A stretch of 25,523 nt of DNA from Syntrophus sp. (in: bacteria) (GTDB lineage: Bacteria; Desulfobacterota; Syntrophia; Syntrophales; UBA5619): NCBI GenBank assembly GCA_013824905.1, contig PNOO01000002.1, forward strand, positions 1-25,523, written 5' to 3'. The notes under the pieces were generated by a model. The model worked only from the letters and a program-made list of their open reading frames with translations, searched no databases and was not told where the DNA came from. Below are positions 1-8,450 of this stretch, piece by piece (the first letter of the stretch is position 1; each line of letters begins with the position of its first letter). The position numbers and the translations under genes are program-made.

Positions 1-1
1 C

Positions 2-466
2 ATAGATCCGGGGAGTCAAGTGACTGGCTATGGTGTGGTCGAGAAAGCCCGCAGCGGCCTTAGTCACATCGCCCATGGAGAGATCAGGCCGGGTAAGGGT
101 GCATCGCTCTCCTTGTGCCTTCAGTCCATTTATGATGGCCTGCAAGAAGTGATCCGCCAATCGGCGCCTGAGGCGCTGGCAATAGAACAGATCTTCTATG
201 GAAAAAACATCAAAAGCCTGATCAGGCAGGGACATGTCCGCGGGGTGGCTATTCTGGCAGGGAAGCACATGGGAATACCGGTTTATGAATACAGCCCGCT
301 GGAAATTAAAAAGGCTATAGTCGGATACGGCCGGGCCGAGAAAGCGCAGGTCCAAATGATGGCCAAGGCCATCCTTAAACTTCCGGAGCTCCCGCCCCCC
401 GACGCCGCCGATGCGTTGGCTGTCGCCATCTGTCATATCAATTTTTTAAAGGCGGAACCCATTTGA
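2..466 (+). CDS. ruvC: Crossover junction endodeoxyribonuclease RuvC (5' truncated by window)
   Basis: RuvC is the resolvase that nicks Holliday junctions symmetrically after RuvAB-driven branch migration. The frame is open from base 2 and begins IDPGSQVTGYG, the conserved first strand carrying the first catalytic Asp. Only about five or six N-terminal residues lie outside the window, so the GTG at 20 is internal and not the start. The other acidic residues of the RNase H-fold active site are visible: the Glu in LAIEQIFYGKN, and the two Asp in PPDAADALAVA near the C-terminus. The stop at 464-466 is one base from the ruvA ATG at 468, so the two are probably co-translated. Confidence 0.96.
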   Translation: MDPGSQVTGYGVVEKARSGLSHIAHGEIRPGKGASLSLCLQSIYDGLQEVIRQSAPEALAIEQIFYGKNIKSLIRQGHVRGVAILAGKHMGIPVYEYSPLEIKKAIVGYGRAEKAQVQMMAKAILKLPELPPPDAADALAVAICHINFLKAEPI

Positions 467-467
467 A

Positions 468-1073
468 ATGATCGCCCGACTCAGCGGAATCCTTCTTGAA
501 AAATCGGTCACTCAGTGTGTCGTCGATGTTCACGGAACCGGCTACCGCGTTGTTGTCCCCCTGACGACGTTCTATGAGCTGCCCGAGATCGCCCAGCCTG
601 TGGTCCTCCATGTGCATACCCATGTCCGGGAGGATGCCATCCATCTTTACGGATTCCATGCCCGGGAGGAGCAGGCGGTCTTTCAGCTGATGATATCGGT
701 AAGCGGGATCGGCCCCAAACTGGCCATCAACATCCTCTCCGGTATAGCCGCAGGAGAACTGATCCGGGCCGTGATGGAAGATGATGTGAAACGTCTGACC
801 GGCATCCCCGGGGTGGGTAAAAAGACAGCGGAACGGATGATCCTCGAACTGAAGGACAAGGTGGCCAAACTCGACAGGCAGACCGTCCCGGTTGGAACGG
901 TCACTGCTGAAAGGGGTGCTCAGGTGAAGGATGACGCCCTCTCGGCCCTGGTCAATCTCGGCTATAAGGGTTCGGCGGTAAAAGAGGTTGTCGACCGGAT
1001 CATGAGGGAAGCGCCGGAGGTCCCGTCTCTCGATCAGCTCCTGAAACGGGTGCTCAGGACCCTGGCCGGTTGA
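468..1073 (+). CDS. ruvA: Holliday junction branch migration protein RuvA
   Basis: RuvA binds the four-way junction as a tetramer and loads the RuvB motor. At 201 residues it has the normal family length. An N-terminal OB-fold region (about 1-63, starting MIARLSGILLEK) is followed by two helix-hairpin-helix motifs, GIGPKLAINILSG and GIPGVGKKTAERM, that contact DNA. A linker (about 140-152) then leads to the C-terminal RuvB-binding domain (DALSALVNLGYKG). The gene starts one base after the ruvC stop and is followed 49 bases later by ruvB, the standard ruvCAB order. Confidence 0.97.
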   Translation: MIARLSGILLEKSVTQCVVDVHGTGYRVVVPLTTFYELPEIAQPVVLHVHTHVREDAIHLYGFHAREEQAVFQLMISVSGIGPKLAINILSGIAAGELIRAVMEDDVKRLTGIPGVGKKTAERMILELKDKVAKLDRQTVPVGTVTAERGAQVKDDALSALVNLGYKGSAVKEVVDRIMREAPEVPSLDQLLKRVLRTLAG

Positions 1074-1122
1074 TACCGTTTACGGACGGCGCTTTACAGA
1101 AACGGGAGGATGGAAGGTTTAC

Positions 1123-2172
1123 GTGAAAAAGACCGATACCGTCAGTATCTCAGCAAAAAATCCACTGCTGATTCCCCAAGAGATCGTAGAGGACGAAGGG
1201 TATGATGTCTCTCTCCGTCCTAAAAGCCTTGCCGAATATATCGGTCAGGAGAAGATCAAGAAGAACCTTTCCATCTTCATCGAGGCGGCCAAGCAGCGCA
1301 AGGAGGCCCTCGATCATGTCCTCCTGTATGGCCCGCCCGGCCTTGGGAAGACCACGCTGGCCTATATTATGGCCCGTGAAATGGGGGGGGATATCAAAGT
1401 GACCTCCGGTCCGGTGATCGAAAGGCCGGGTGATCTGGCGGCGATTCTGACGAATCTGCACGAACAGGACACCCTTTTCATCGACGAGATCCACCGCCTG
1501 TCTCATGTCGTGGAGGAGATTCTCTATCCGGCCATGGAGGATTTTCACATCGATATCCTCATCGGTCAAGGGCCGTCGGCGCGATCGATGAAACTGGAGA
1601 TACCGAAATTCACCCTCATCGGGGCCACAACCCGGGCAGGGCTTCTGACCTCGCCGTTGCGCGACCGTTTCGGTATGAGCTTCCGTTTCGATTTTTATAC
1701 CCCGGCGGAGCTCGGCGTCATCATCCGCCGATCGGCGAAGATCCTCTCGGTGGAAATCGATGAAGGCGGTGCGGCCGAAATGGCCTGCCGTTCCCGGGGG
1801 ACGCCGCGGATCGCCAACCGTCTACTCCGCAGGATCCGGGATTTTGCTCAAGTCAGGGCCGATGGGCGGATCACAAGGGAAGTGGCGGTGAGCGCCCTCG
1901 AGATGTTTGAGGTGGATGAAAAGGGGTTTGATCATATGGACCGGACCATTCTGCTCACCTTAATCGATAAATTTGACGGCGGTCCCGTGGGGATCGACAA
2001 CCTCTCTTCGGCGATCGGAGAGGAACGGGAGACGATAGAGGATGTCTATGAACCTTTCCTCATCCAGGAGGGGTATCTCCAGCGTACGGCGCGGGGCCGG
2101 ATTGCAACCCGCCGGGCTTACGAACATTTCAGCAGAAAGTGGACCGGGGTAGGCCAAACGGAGTTTTTCTGA
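1123..2172 (+). CDS. ruvB: Holliday junction branch migration ATPase RuvB
   Basis: RuvB is the hexameric AAA+ motor that pumps DNA through the RuvA-bound junction. The 349-residue product has Walker A GPPGLGKT (about 70-77), Walker B FIDEIHR (about 119-125), the sensor region GATTRAG (about 168-174) and the SPLRDRFG segment (about 177-184). The C-terminal winged helix ends near the segment RTARGRIATRRAYEHF. Translation starts at GTG 1123, with the purine stretch GGGAGGA at 1104-1110 as ribosome binding site. An ATG at 1110 is in another frame. The N-terminal extension before the first AAA+ helix is a little longer than in E. coli. Confidence 0.97.
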   Translation: MKKTDTVSISAKNPLLIPQEIVEDEGYDVSLRPKSLAEYIGQEKIKKNLSIFIEAAKQRKEALDHVLLYGPPGLGKTTLAYIMAREMGGDIKVTSGPVIERPGDLAAILTNLHEQDTLFIDEIHRLSHVVEEILYPAMEDFHIDILIGQGPSARSMKLEIPKFTLIGATTRAGLLTSPLRDRFGMSFRFDFYTPAELGVIIRRSAKILSVEIDEGGAAEMACRSRGTPRIANRLLRRIRDFAQVRADGRITREVAVSALEMFEVDEKGFDHMDRTILLTLIDKFDGGPVGIDNLSSAIGEERETIEDVYEPFLIQEGYLQRTARGRIATRRAYEHFSRKWTGVGQTEFF

Positions 2173-2221
2173 GCGCGGGAGGGGTTAATGAACCTCCTTC
2201 GCAGAGAATCTGGTTTGTGAA

Positions 2222-2794
2222 TTGGCTCTGAAAATACTGCTGCATATCTGCTGTGGACCGTGTAGCATCTATCCTTTGGGGATACTGAGACAGGAGGGTC
2301 ATGAGGTCTACGGCCACTTTTACAATCCGAACATCCATCCCTATTTGGAATACAAAAAACGCCTCGATACGGTCGAAGTCTATGCCGGTCAGGAGGGGCT
2401 TCCAATCATGCGGGAGGATCACTACCCCCTGGAAGGGTTCTTGCGGCAGGTCGCATTTAGGGAGGAAGATCGGTGCCGGCACTGCTACCGCCTGCGACTC
2501 GGAAAGACAGCGCAGATCGCGAAAAGCGGCTGTTTCAGCGCCTTTACGACCACCCTTCTTTACAGCCGCTTTCAGAAGCACGATCTTATCCGGATCATTG
2601 GCGAGGAGGTGGCCGTGGAATACGACATTCCTTTTCTCTACCGGGATTTCCGTGAGGGATGGTCGGAGGGGGTCCGGATCTCGAAAGCGCTCGGGTTGTA
2701 CCGACAGCCCTACTGCGGCTGCATCTACAGCGAAAAGGAACGCTATTGCCGCACTGGCAGGATTATAAATGGAGAAGACCGGCTTAAAGCGTGA
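2222..2794 (+). CDS. queH: Epoxyqueuosine reductase QueH (DUF208 family)
   Basis: QueH catalyses the last step of queuosine synthesis, reducing epoxyqueuosine in the anticodon wobble position of tRNA. It is unrelated to the cobalamin-dependent QueG. The protein opens with the family signature ILLHICCGPCS, giving Cys10, Cys11 and Cys14. Two further cysteine pairs follow, CRHC (85, 88) and YCGC (165, 167), consistent with the metal and iron-sulfur cluster ligands known for the family. The length of 190 residues is typical. The start is TTG 2222: the frame closes at TGA 2189-2191 and has no ATG before the conserved block. It lies 49 bases after ruvB and may share its transcript. Confidence 0.9.
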   Translation: MALKILLHICCGPCSIYPLGILRQEGHEVYGHFYNPNIHPYLEYKKRLDTVEVYAGQEGLPIMREDHYPLEGFLRQVAFREEDRCRHCYRLRLGKTAQIAKSGCFSAFTTTLLYSRFQKHDLIRIIGEEVAVEYDIPFLYRDFREGWSEGVRISKALGLYRQPYCGCIYSEKERYCRTGRIINGEDRLKA

Positions 2795-3055
2795 GCTTAT
2801 CCGGACGGAAGGGGCTCCTTCAGGAAGAGCCGGGCACAAGGGTGTGTCGCTTTCAACACAGTTTGCGAGGACTGCCGCCAAAACGACCATTCCATGGAGA
2901 AGATGCATAATGGAAACAGTTGTTCTTTTAATAGGTTAGACAGGAAGAATCATTACATGATTCCTTTGGACGATGGTATGGATATTGCTGATAGGAAATC
3001 AATCGGCCTGACTTAAGACCGTTCGAATCATCTCCAGATAGGAAAAAAGGTGCAT
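2795..3055 (+). other. Intergenic region queH-lpxC, no supported gene
   Basis: This stretch of about 260 bases lies between queH and lpxC on the same strand. I see no convincing coding frame: the short open frames here lack family features. There is no RNA gene, repeat or strong hairpin. The last 110 bases are richer in A+T and probably carry the lpxC promoter, but no clear -35/-10 pair can be picked by eye. Confidence 0.6.
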
Positions 3056-4003
3056 ATGTTGTTTCAAAGAACGGTGAAGCACGAAATAGGGTGCAAAAGC
3101 ATAGGATTACATTCAGGAAGGAAGGTCGGCATGGTGATCAAGCCGGCCGGTGTCGATGAAGGGATCGTCTTCGTCCGCACGGACCTGAGAGGGGATAACC
3201 GAATCAAGGGGGATGTACACAACGTCAGGGACACGACTCTTGCGACAACCCTCGGCCTTAACGGCGTGACCGTCTCTACCGTGGAGCATCTGATGTCGGC
3301 CTTCAGCGGCATGGGTGTGGATAATGCGATAGTCGAGGTCGACGCACCGGAGATTCCGATCATGGATGGCAGTGCCCGTCCGTTCGTCGATCTCCTCAAA
3401 AGCGTCGGGACACGGGTCCAGGGGAAGTGCAAGAAGCTGATTGTGATCAAAAAGAAAGTTTCCGTCTCCGATGGGGAGAGTACGGCCACGCTCCTGCCTT
3501 CCCCTGAATTCAGGATCACCTACAAGATTGAATTCAGCCATCCCTCTATCGGCGTTCAGTCTCATCACATGAAACTATCCGACGTCTCCTATGAGGAGGA
3601 GATCTGCGCGGCGAGAACTTTCGGCTTTCTGCGAGATGTTGAGTATCTGCAAGCCAAAGGGCTGGCCCTCGGGGGATCGCTCAATAACGCCGTCGTTCTG
3701 GATGACCACAGGATCATCAACAAGGACGGCCTCCGTTTTCCGGCTGAATTCGTGAAACACAAGATTCTCGATGCCATTGGGGATCTTTCTCTCCTGGGCA
3801 TCCCGATCATCGGTCACTTTGTCGCCTTCAAATCGGGCCATCGCCTGAACAACCTTCTCCTTAAGCAACTGATGATCCAGAAGGAGTGCTGGACCATGGT
3901 GAGTCGTTTCAGTAAAGAAGTGATGTTCAATGAATTTGAGTCCCTGCGCGTCCCGTCTTTTGAGGTGCTGGATTCCGCCCCTGCCTCTCCGTCCGCCATC
4001 TGA
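3056..4003 (+). CDS. lpxC: UDP-3-O-acyl-N-acetylglucosamine deacetylase LpxC
   Basis: LpxC is the zinc amidase for the committed step of lipid A synthesis. It shows that the host makes an LPS outer membrane. With the start at ATG 3056 the product has 315 residues and begins MLFQRTVKHEIGCKSIGLHSG, matching the family N-terminus. A GTG at 3050 in the same frame would add only two residues. Zinc ligands are His78 in STVEHLMSAFSG, and His235 and Asp239 in HKILDAIGDLSLLG. The catalytic His262 lies in FKSGHRLNN. The insert I motif APEIPIMDGSARPF is intact. The gene stands alone, with 174 bases before the next gene. Confidence 0.96.
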   Translation: MLFQRTVKHEIGCKSIGLHSGRKVGMVIKPAGVDEGIVFVRTDLRGDNRIKGDVHNVRDTTLATTLGLNGVTVSTVEHLMSAFSGMGVDNAIVEVDAPEIPIMDGSARPFVDLLKSVGTRVQGKCKKLIVIKKKVSVSDGESTATLLPSPEFRITYKIEFSHPSIGVQSHHMKLSDVSYEEEICAARTFGFLRDVEYLQAKGLALGGSLNNAVVLDDHRIINKDGLRFPAEFVKHKILDAIGDLSLLGIPIIGHFVAFKSGHRLNNLLLKQLMIQKECWTMVSRFSKEVMFNEFESLRVPSFEVLDSAPASPSAI

Positions 4004-4142
4004 AGGAGGATGGTTTCGTAAATAGGTCTTGCATTTTGACCGTCAGTCTCTTAGTATACCCGCCAAACACTTAAAATAACAAAAACATTGGTCATTTATT
4101 CGATATACACGGGTCAGCATCGGCCGATGGCCCGCTGGATAC

Positions 4143-4164
4143 CAAGTAGAGTACAAGTAGAGTA
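4143..4164 (+). repeat. Perfect tandem repeat, 2 x 11 bp (CAAGTAGAGTA)
   Basis: The unit CAAGTAGAGTA occurs twice back to back at 4143-4153 and 4154-4164. It ends right where the ribosome binding site (AAAGGAT, 4164-4170) of the following DUF4390 gene begins. It may be a chance duplication or a protein or RNA binding site. Nothing else in the 174-base intergenic region (4004-4177) stands out except a 12-bp palindrome CATCGGCCGATG at 4118-4129. Confidence 0.85.
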
Positions 4165-4177
4165 AAGGATATACATA

Positions 4178-4741
4178 TTGAAAAGGATATCGGTTTTATC
4201 CATCTGCCTCATTTATTCCCTTTTTCTTCTTTTTCCTCCGCCCCTTCAAGCGAAGAATGCAGGGATCAAGGATATCCTGGTCACGAACAACTCTACCCAT
4301 CTGTTGGTTTATGCCAGAGTGACGAACTGTTTTACCAAGGATATGGATGCCGCGATCCGCGCGGGAATCCCTACTACGTTTACCTTTCTTTTGGAGCTCT
4401 ATCAGGTACGTCCGCGCTGGCTGGATAATAAGCTCATCCGCTTGACCGTCAGGCATACGATCAAGTACGACAACGTCAAAAGTCTATTCTATGTCACATC
4501 CGATGGGGGTAAGGAACCGGCGTCGTTTCAGGATTATGAAAGCGCGAAGCAGGCGATGGCCGATCTGAACGGACTCCCCGTGGCGCTCTTGAAGGCACTG
4601 AAAAGGGGGGAATATTATTACGTTCAGATCAAGGCGAAACTGGATAAGGTCCGCCTGCCGTTCTATATGGAATATGTCTTCTTCTTTGTCTCCCTCTGGG
4701 ATTTTGAAACCGACTGGCATCGGGAGGACTTCTTTTACTGA
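4178..4741 (+). CDS. DUF4390 family secreted protein, partner gene of NtrY kinase
   Basis: This 187-residue protein has a clear signal peptide: a Lys-Arg start, a hydrophobic stretch to about residue 22, and likely cleavage after LQA (PPPLQA-KNAG). The rest reads as a single periplasmic beta-rich domain, including LLVYARVTNCFTKDM and a C-terminal YMEYVFFFVSLWDFETDW. The DUF4390 assignment comes from this pattern and from its place just before an NtrY-like kinase, an order well known in proteobacteria. Its biochemical role is unknown, but sensing or tuning the kinase from the periplasm is a fair inference. Translation starts at TTG 4178 with AAAGGAT upstream. Its stop overlaps the kinase ATG by one base (TGATG), suggesting translational coupling. 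Confidence 0.8.
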   Translation: MKRISVLSICLIYSLFLLFPPPLQAKNAGIKDILVTNNSTHLLVYARVTNCFTKDMDAAIRAGIPTTFTFLLELYQVRPRWLDNKLIRLTVRHTIKYDNVKSLFYVTSDGGKEPASFQDYESAKQAMADLNGLPVALLKALKRGEYYYVQIKAKLDKVRLPFYMEYVFFFVSLWDFETDWHREDFFY

Positions 4742-6216
4742 TGAAAAAGAGCAGCAGGCCGGTCAAGCTGGATGTGAAGGAGCGTAAAAGACGCAAGCGG
4801 GAGTGGGTCATCATTGTCCTGATAGTGATACTCATCGCTGTTGTGACCTATCTGGAAAGCCGTTTCTTCCGAGGTGATTTTTTTTCTCTCCCTATTTCCG
4901 GCAATGCCGTGATCTTCGGCCTGATCAACATTAACGTCATTCTGATCCTCTTGCTCATCTTTCTGATCGTCAGGAATCTCGTAAAGCTGATCTATGAGCG
5001 GCGGCGTGGACTCGCCGGTTCCAAACTCAGGACCCGGCTGGTTACGGCCTTTATCGGCCTTTCGCTCATCCCAACCGTCCTTCTGTTTCTCGTTGCTGTT
5101 AACTTCCTCTCATACAGTATCGATAACTGGTTCAGCATCCGCATCGGCGACGCCCTGAACCGGACCCTGGAGGTCGCCCAGCTCTATTACCAGCAGTCGG
5201 CCGATCAGGCGAAATACTATGCACGTCAGCTCAGCGCCGACATCTCTAAAAACAGCCTCTATGAGGGAGAAAAATTCCTCTACCTGAAGGCGCTTGTAGA
5301 ACGGCGGCACAGGACCTACAAGCTAAACACACTTGAGGTCCATATCGAAAACCAGAAGGAAAAAGTCGTTGTTCGTGATCAGGATAACCCACAGACGGTT
5401 TCCAAATCCCTTTCCCCAAAATCGCTGGAAGATCTGTACGTCGGCAAGGAGGTCACCACAATCGAACAGGTCGGAAACGGCGATTTGATCCGGGGGGCCG
5501 TACCCGTCTACTCCCTTGCAAGCCCGAAGGTGGTCATCGGATATGTGATGGCCAGTTATTACTTTCCGGTCGGACTTGTTGACAAGATCAGCGTGATTTC
5601 GAAGGCTTCCGAAGAATATCGGCAGCTCAAGCTCCTCAAAGCACCTATCAAGGCCGGTTATATAATCACACTTTTCATTGTGATGCTCCTGATCATCTTC
5701 TCTGCGACCTGGTTCGGCATCTACCTCGCCAAGGGGGTTACCGTCCCGATCCAGGATCTGGCCGAGGCCACCCGGAAGATCGCCCAAGGGGATCTGAATC
5801 ATCAGATCGCCATCGTCGCGGACGATGAGATCGGGGTCCTCGTCGATTCCTTCAACCAGATGACGCGGGACCTAAAGCAGAGCAATCAGGGACTCGAACA
5901 GGCGAACCTGCACCTGGAACAGCGGCGGAAATATATGGAAACGATCCTGCGCAATGTTTCGGCAGGAGTCATCTCCATAGACCGAAGCGGGGTAATCACC
6001 ACCATCAACCGCAGCCGAGCGGATGCTCAGCATCCAGACGCACAAAGTCCTGAACCGGCGGTTTATCGAGGTTCTCATCCCCGAACATCTCGCCCTGGCC
6101 GAAGAGGTTCTTCGGGAGATGCGGGAGCGGGGCGATGGATTCGTCGAGAAGCAGATCGATCTGACCCTCAAGGACCGGGCGCTGACCGTGCTGATGACGA
6201 TCACCGTCATTCATGA
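4741..6216 (+). CDS. NtrY-like sensor histidine kinase, N-terminal part (frame disrupted near 6010)
   Basis: This is the membrane and sensor half of an NtrY-type kinase. It starts at ATG 4741, overlapping the DUF4390 stop. Three hydrophobic helices (about 22-43, 54-82 and 99-122) precede an extracytoplasmic region (about 123-308). A fourth helix (about 309-333) and a HAMP domain (GVTVPIQDLAEATRKIAQGD) follow. After a coiled coil, a PAS domain begins at about 400 (NVSAGVISIDRSGVITTIN). Beyond residue ~424 the translation turns into low-complexity Arg/Pro/Gly sequence that is clearly out of frame up to the stop at 6216. The real continuation is in the +1 frame (see 6023-6964). True coding here therefore probably ends near 6012. 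Confidence 0.85.
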   Translation: MKKSSRPVKLDVKERKRRKREWVIIVLIVILIAVVTYLESRFFRGDFFSLPISGNAVIFGLININVILILLLIFLIVRNLVKLIYERRRGLAGSKLRTRLVTAFIGLSLIPTVLLFLVAVNFLSYSIDNWFSIRIGDALNRTLEVAQLYYQQSADQAKYYARQLSADISKNSLYEGEKFLYLKALVERRHRTYKLNTLEVHIENQKEKVVVRDQDNPQTVSKSLSPKSLEDLYVGKEVTTIEQVGNGDLIRGAVPVYSLASPKVVIGYVMASYYFPVGLVDKISVISKASEEYRQLKLLKAPIKAGYIITLFIVMLLIIFSATWFGIYLAKGVTVPIQDLAEATRKIAQGDLNHQIAIVADDEIGVLVDSFNQMTRDLKQSNQGLEQANLHLEQRRKYMETILRNVSAGVISIDRSGVITTINRSRADAQHPDAQSPEPAVYRGSHPRTSRPGRRGSSGDAGAGRWIRREADRSDPQGPGADRADDDHRHS

Positions 6217-6964
6217 CGACGAGGGGAACGATATGGGGATGGCGATCCTGTTTGAAGATCTCACCCAACTACAGCGGGCAGAGCGGGCGGCCGCGTGGAG
6301 GGAGGTGGCCAGGCGGATGGCCCATGAGATCAAAAATCCCCTCACTCCCGTTCAGCTCGCCGCGCAGAGACTCCAGAAAAAATACGGCGACCGGCTGGGA
6401 GATGACGACACCGTCTTTAATGAATGCACAAAAACCATCATCGATCAAGTTGATGTGCTGAAGAATCTCGTCAATGAATTTTCCCGGTATGCCCGGCTGC
6501 CCGTGACCCATCTGGTGATGCACGATCTCAATGAGGTGATCCGCGATTCCGTCATCCTCTTTCAGGATGCCCATAAGGGCATCGTCTTTGATTTCCTGGC
6601 AGGTCCGGATATTCCCAAACTGATGCTCGATCCGGAGCAGATCCGGCGGGTAATGGTCAACCTGCTGGACAATGCGGTAGCGGCGGTCGACAAGTTAAGC
6701 GGCCGGATCGAGATCAGGACTGTCTGCGACCGGGTCGAGGGAAAGGCGAAAGTGGAAGTGGCCGACAATGGTTGTGGCATTCCGGCCGGTTATAAGGCAA
6801 AGATGTTCGAACCTTATTTCTCCACAAAACGGACGGGGACCGGGCTGGGGCTGGCGATCGTCAATTCCATTATTGCCGACCACAACGGCCGGGTCACCGT
6901 CGCTGATAATCACCCCCAAGGGACGGTCGTGGCTTTTGAAGTGCCCATTCCGAATGCACTATAG
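6023..6964 (+). CDS. NtrY-like sensor histidine kinase, C-terminal catalytic part (other frame)
   Basis: This is the rest of the same kinase, read one frame over. Codons from 6011 read AAERMLSIQTHKVLNRRF, which continues the PAS domain exactly where the upstream frame breaks off. The ATG at 6023 is thus an internal Met and probably not a native start. The catalytic core is complete: an H-box with the phosphoacceptor His in RRMAHEIKNPLTPVQ, the N-box MVNLLDNAVAA, the G1 box VEVADNGCGIP and the G2 box GTGLGLAIVNS. Without the membrane half it would lack signal input. The response regulator gene follows 64 bases later. The coding sequence is either a real broken gene or one intact gene with a small sequence error. 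Confidence 0.88.
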   Translation: MLSIQTHKVLNRRFIEVLIPEHLALAEEVLREMRERGDGFVEKQIDLTLKDRALTVLMTITVIHDDEGNDMGMAILFEDLTQLQRAERAAAWREVARRMAHEIKNPLTPVQLAAQRLQKKYGDRLGDDDTVFNECTKTIIDQVDVLKNLVNEFSRYARLPVTHLVMHDLNEVIRDSVILFQDAHKGIVFDFLAGPDIPKLMLDPEQIRRVMVNLLDNAVAAVDKLSGRIEIRTVCDRVEGKAKVEVADNGCGIPAGYKAKMFEPYFSTKRTGTGLGLAIVNSIIADHNGRVTVADNHPQGTVVAFEVPIPNAL

Positions 6965-7028
6965 TATGATTTTATGATATAGATGGACTATCCTTTGCCG
7001 GGAGGGAATAGAATATGGATGATGCAGG

Positions 7029-8405
7029 ATGGCGATGAGCAAGGCAATTCTAATAGTGGATGATGAGGAGAGTATCTGCCAGACTCTCGGCGGGATTCTC
7101 AAGGACGAGGGGCATGAAGTGATCACAGCCACAAGTGGCGAGGAGGCCTTGCTGGTGGTGGATGAGGATCCGCCCAATCTGATCCTCTTGGACATCTGGC
7201 TTCCGGGGATAGACGGTATCGAGGTCCTCAAGACGGTCAAAGCAGGACATCCTCAGGTTCAGGTCATCATCATGTCCGGCCACGGCACTATCGAAACGGC
7301 GGTAAAGGCAACGAGGCTCGGGGCCTTCGATTTCATAGAAAAGCCCCTCTCACTCGAAAAAGTGATCCTGGTTGTCAACCATGCCCTGGAGATGATCCGT
7401 CTGGAGGAGGAAAATCTCCTCCTTAAGCAGAAGGTCAGTCACGAATACGAACTGACGGGTCAAAGCGGCCCGATACAAGAACTCAAGGAGATGATCGGCA
7501 TCGTCGCCCCGACCAATGCCTGGATCCTGATTATGGGGGAAAACGGGACGGGAAAGGAACTGGTGGCCCGTTCCATTCACCACCAGAGCCGGCGGGCGCA
7601 GAAGTCCTTTATAGAAGTCAATTGTGCGGCGATTCCGGAAGATCTGATCGAGAGCGAACTGTTCGGCCATGAAAAGGGGGCCTTTACAGGCGCGACGGCC
7701 ATGAAAAGGGGGAAGTTCGATCTGGCCAATGAGGGAACGATCTTCCTCGACGAGGTGGCCGATATGAGTCTCAAGGCGCAGGCGAAAGTGCTGCGGATTC
7801 TCCAGGAAAAGAAGTTCGAACGGGTCGGCGGCAACAAGCTCATCCCCACCGATGTCCGGGTGCTGGCGGCGACGAACAAGGATCTGGAAAAAGAGATGGA
7901 GGAGGGTCGTTTTCGTCAGGATCTCTACTATCGTCTAAATGTCATCCCGCTTCGTATTCCCCCGCTACGCGACCGGAAGGAGGACATTCCTCTCCTGGTT
8001 GCTCAGTTTATCAAGGACTTTGCCTTAAAGGAGGGAGAAGCGGAGAAGGAGGTCACCGATGAGGTGTTGGCCGTCCTGATGAAGCACAACTGGCCGGGAA
8101 ATGTTCGGGAACTGAAGAACATCATCGAACGCCTGGTGATCATGACACCGACCAGGGTGATTTCCAAATGTGACCTTTTCCCACTATTCGGGGAAGGGAA
8201 GCAAGAAATCGTCCCCACTGGGCCGGAACTTGCCACCGATTCTTTCCGGGCGGCTAAACAGGATTTCGAACGGCAGTATATCATCCGCAAACTCCGCGAG
8301 TTCGACGGCAACATATCCAAAACTGCCGAGGCGATCGGTCTGGAGCGGAGCAACCTGCATAAGAAGATCCGCAGCTACGGCGTGGAGGTCAAGGGAGATA
8401 CTTAA
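7029..8405 (+). CDS. NtrX/NtrC-family sigma-54-dependent response regulator
   Basis: The 458-residue regulator has a receiver domain with the phosphoacceptor Asp55 (LLDIWLPG). Its AAA+ domain has Walker A GENGTGKE (170-177), the sigma-54 contact loop GAFTGA (217-222), Walker B IFLDEVAD (about 238-245) and GNVREL. A Fis-type helix-turn-helix lies at the C-terminus (NISKTAEAIGLERSNLHKK). It is most like NtrX, the partner of NtrY encoded just upstream. It would activate sigma-54 promoters once phosphorylated by that kinase. The ATG is at 7029 or 7035. The best ribosome binding site (GGAGGG, 7001-7006) is spaced for an ATG at 7015 in another frame, which opens a seven-codon frame ending over the 7035 ATG. 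Confidence 0.92.
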   Translation: MAMSKAILIVDDEESICQTLGGILKDEGHEVITATSGEEALLVVDEDPPNLILLDIWLPGIDGIEVLKTVKAGHPQVQVIIMSGHGTIETAVKATRLGAFDFIEKPLSLEKVILVVNHALEMIRLEEENLLLKQKVSHEYELTGQSGPIQELKEMIGIVAPTNAWILIMGENGTGKELVARSIHHQSRRAQKSFIEVNCAAIPEDLIESELFGHEKGAFTGATAMKRGKFDLANEGTIFLDEVADMSLKAQAKVLRILQEKKFERVGGNKLIPTDVRVLAATNKDLEKEMEEGRFRQDLYYRLNVIPLRIPPLRDRKEDIPLLVAQFIKDFALKEGEAEKEVTDEVLAVLMKHNWPGNVRELKNIIERLVIMTPTRVISKCDLFPLFGEGKQEIVPTGPELATDSFRAAKQDFERQYIIRKLREFDGNISKTAEAIGLERSNLHKKIRSYGVEVKGDT

Positions 8406-8450
8406 ACCTGAACGAGGTGATCCTCATATCTCTTGCCGATCCTTTATCCT

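Noticed and set aside
2129..2908. Long minus-strand open frame (259 codons) opposite queH
   Set aside because: It runs antisense through the whole queH gene, whose cysteine motifs are clear, and has no recognisable domain of its own.
2769..2939. 57-codon plus-strand frame overlapping the queH end
   Set aside because: It has no ribosome binding site, starts inside queH, and shows no family features.
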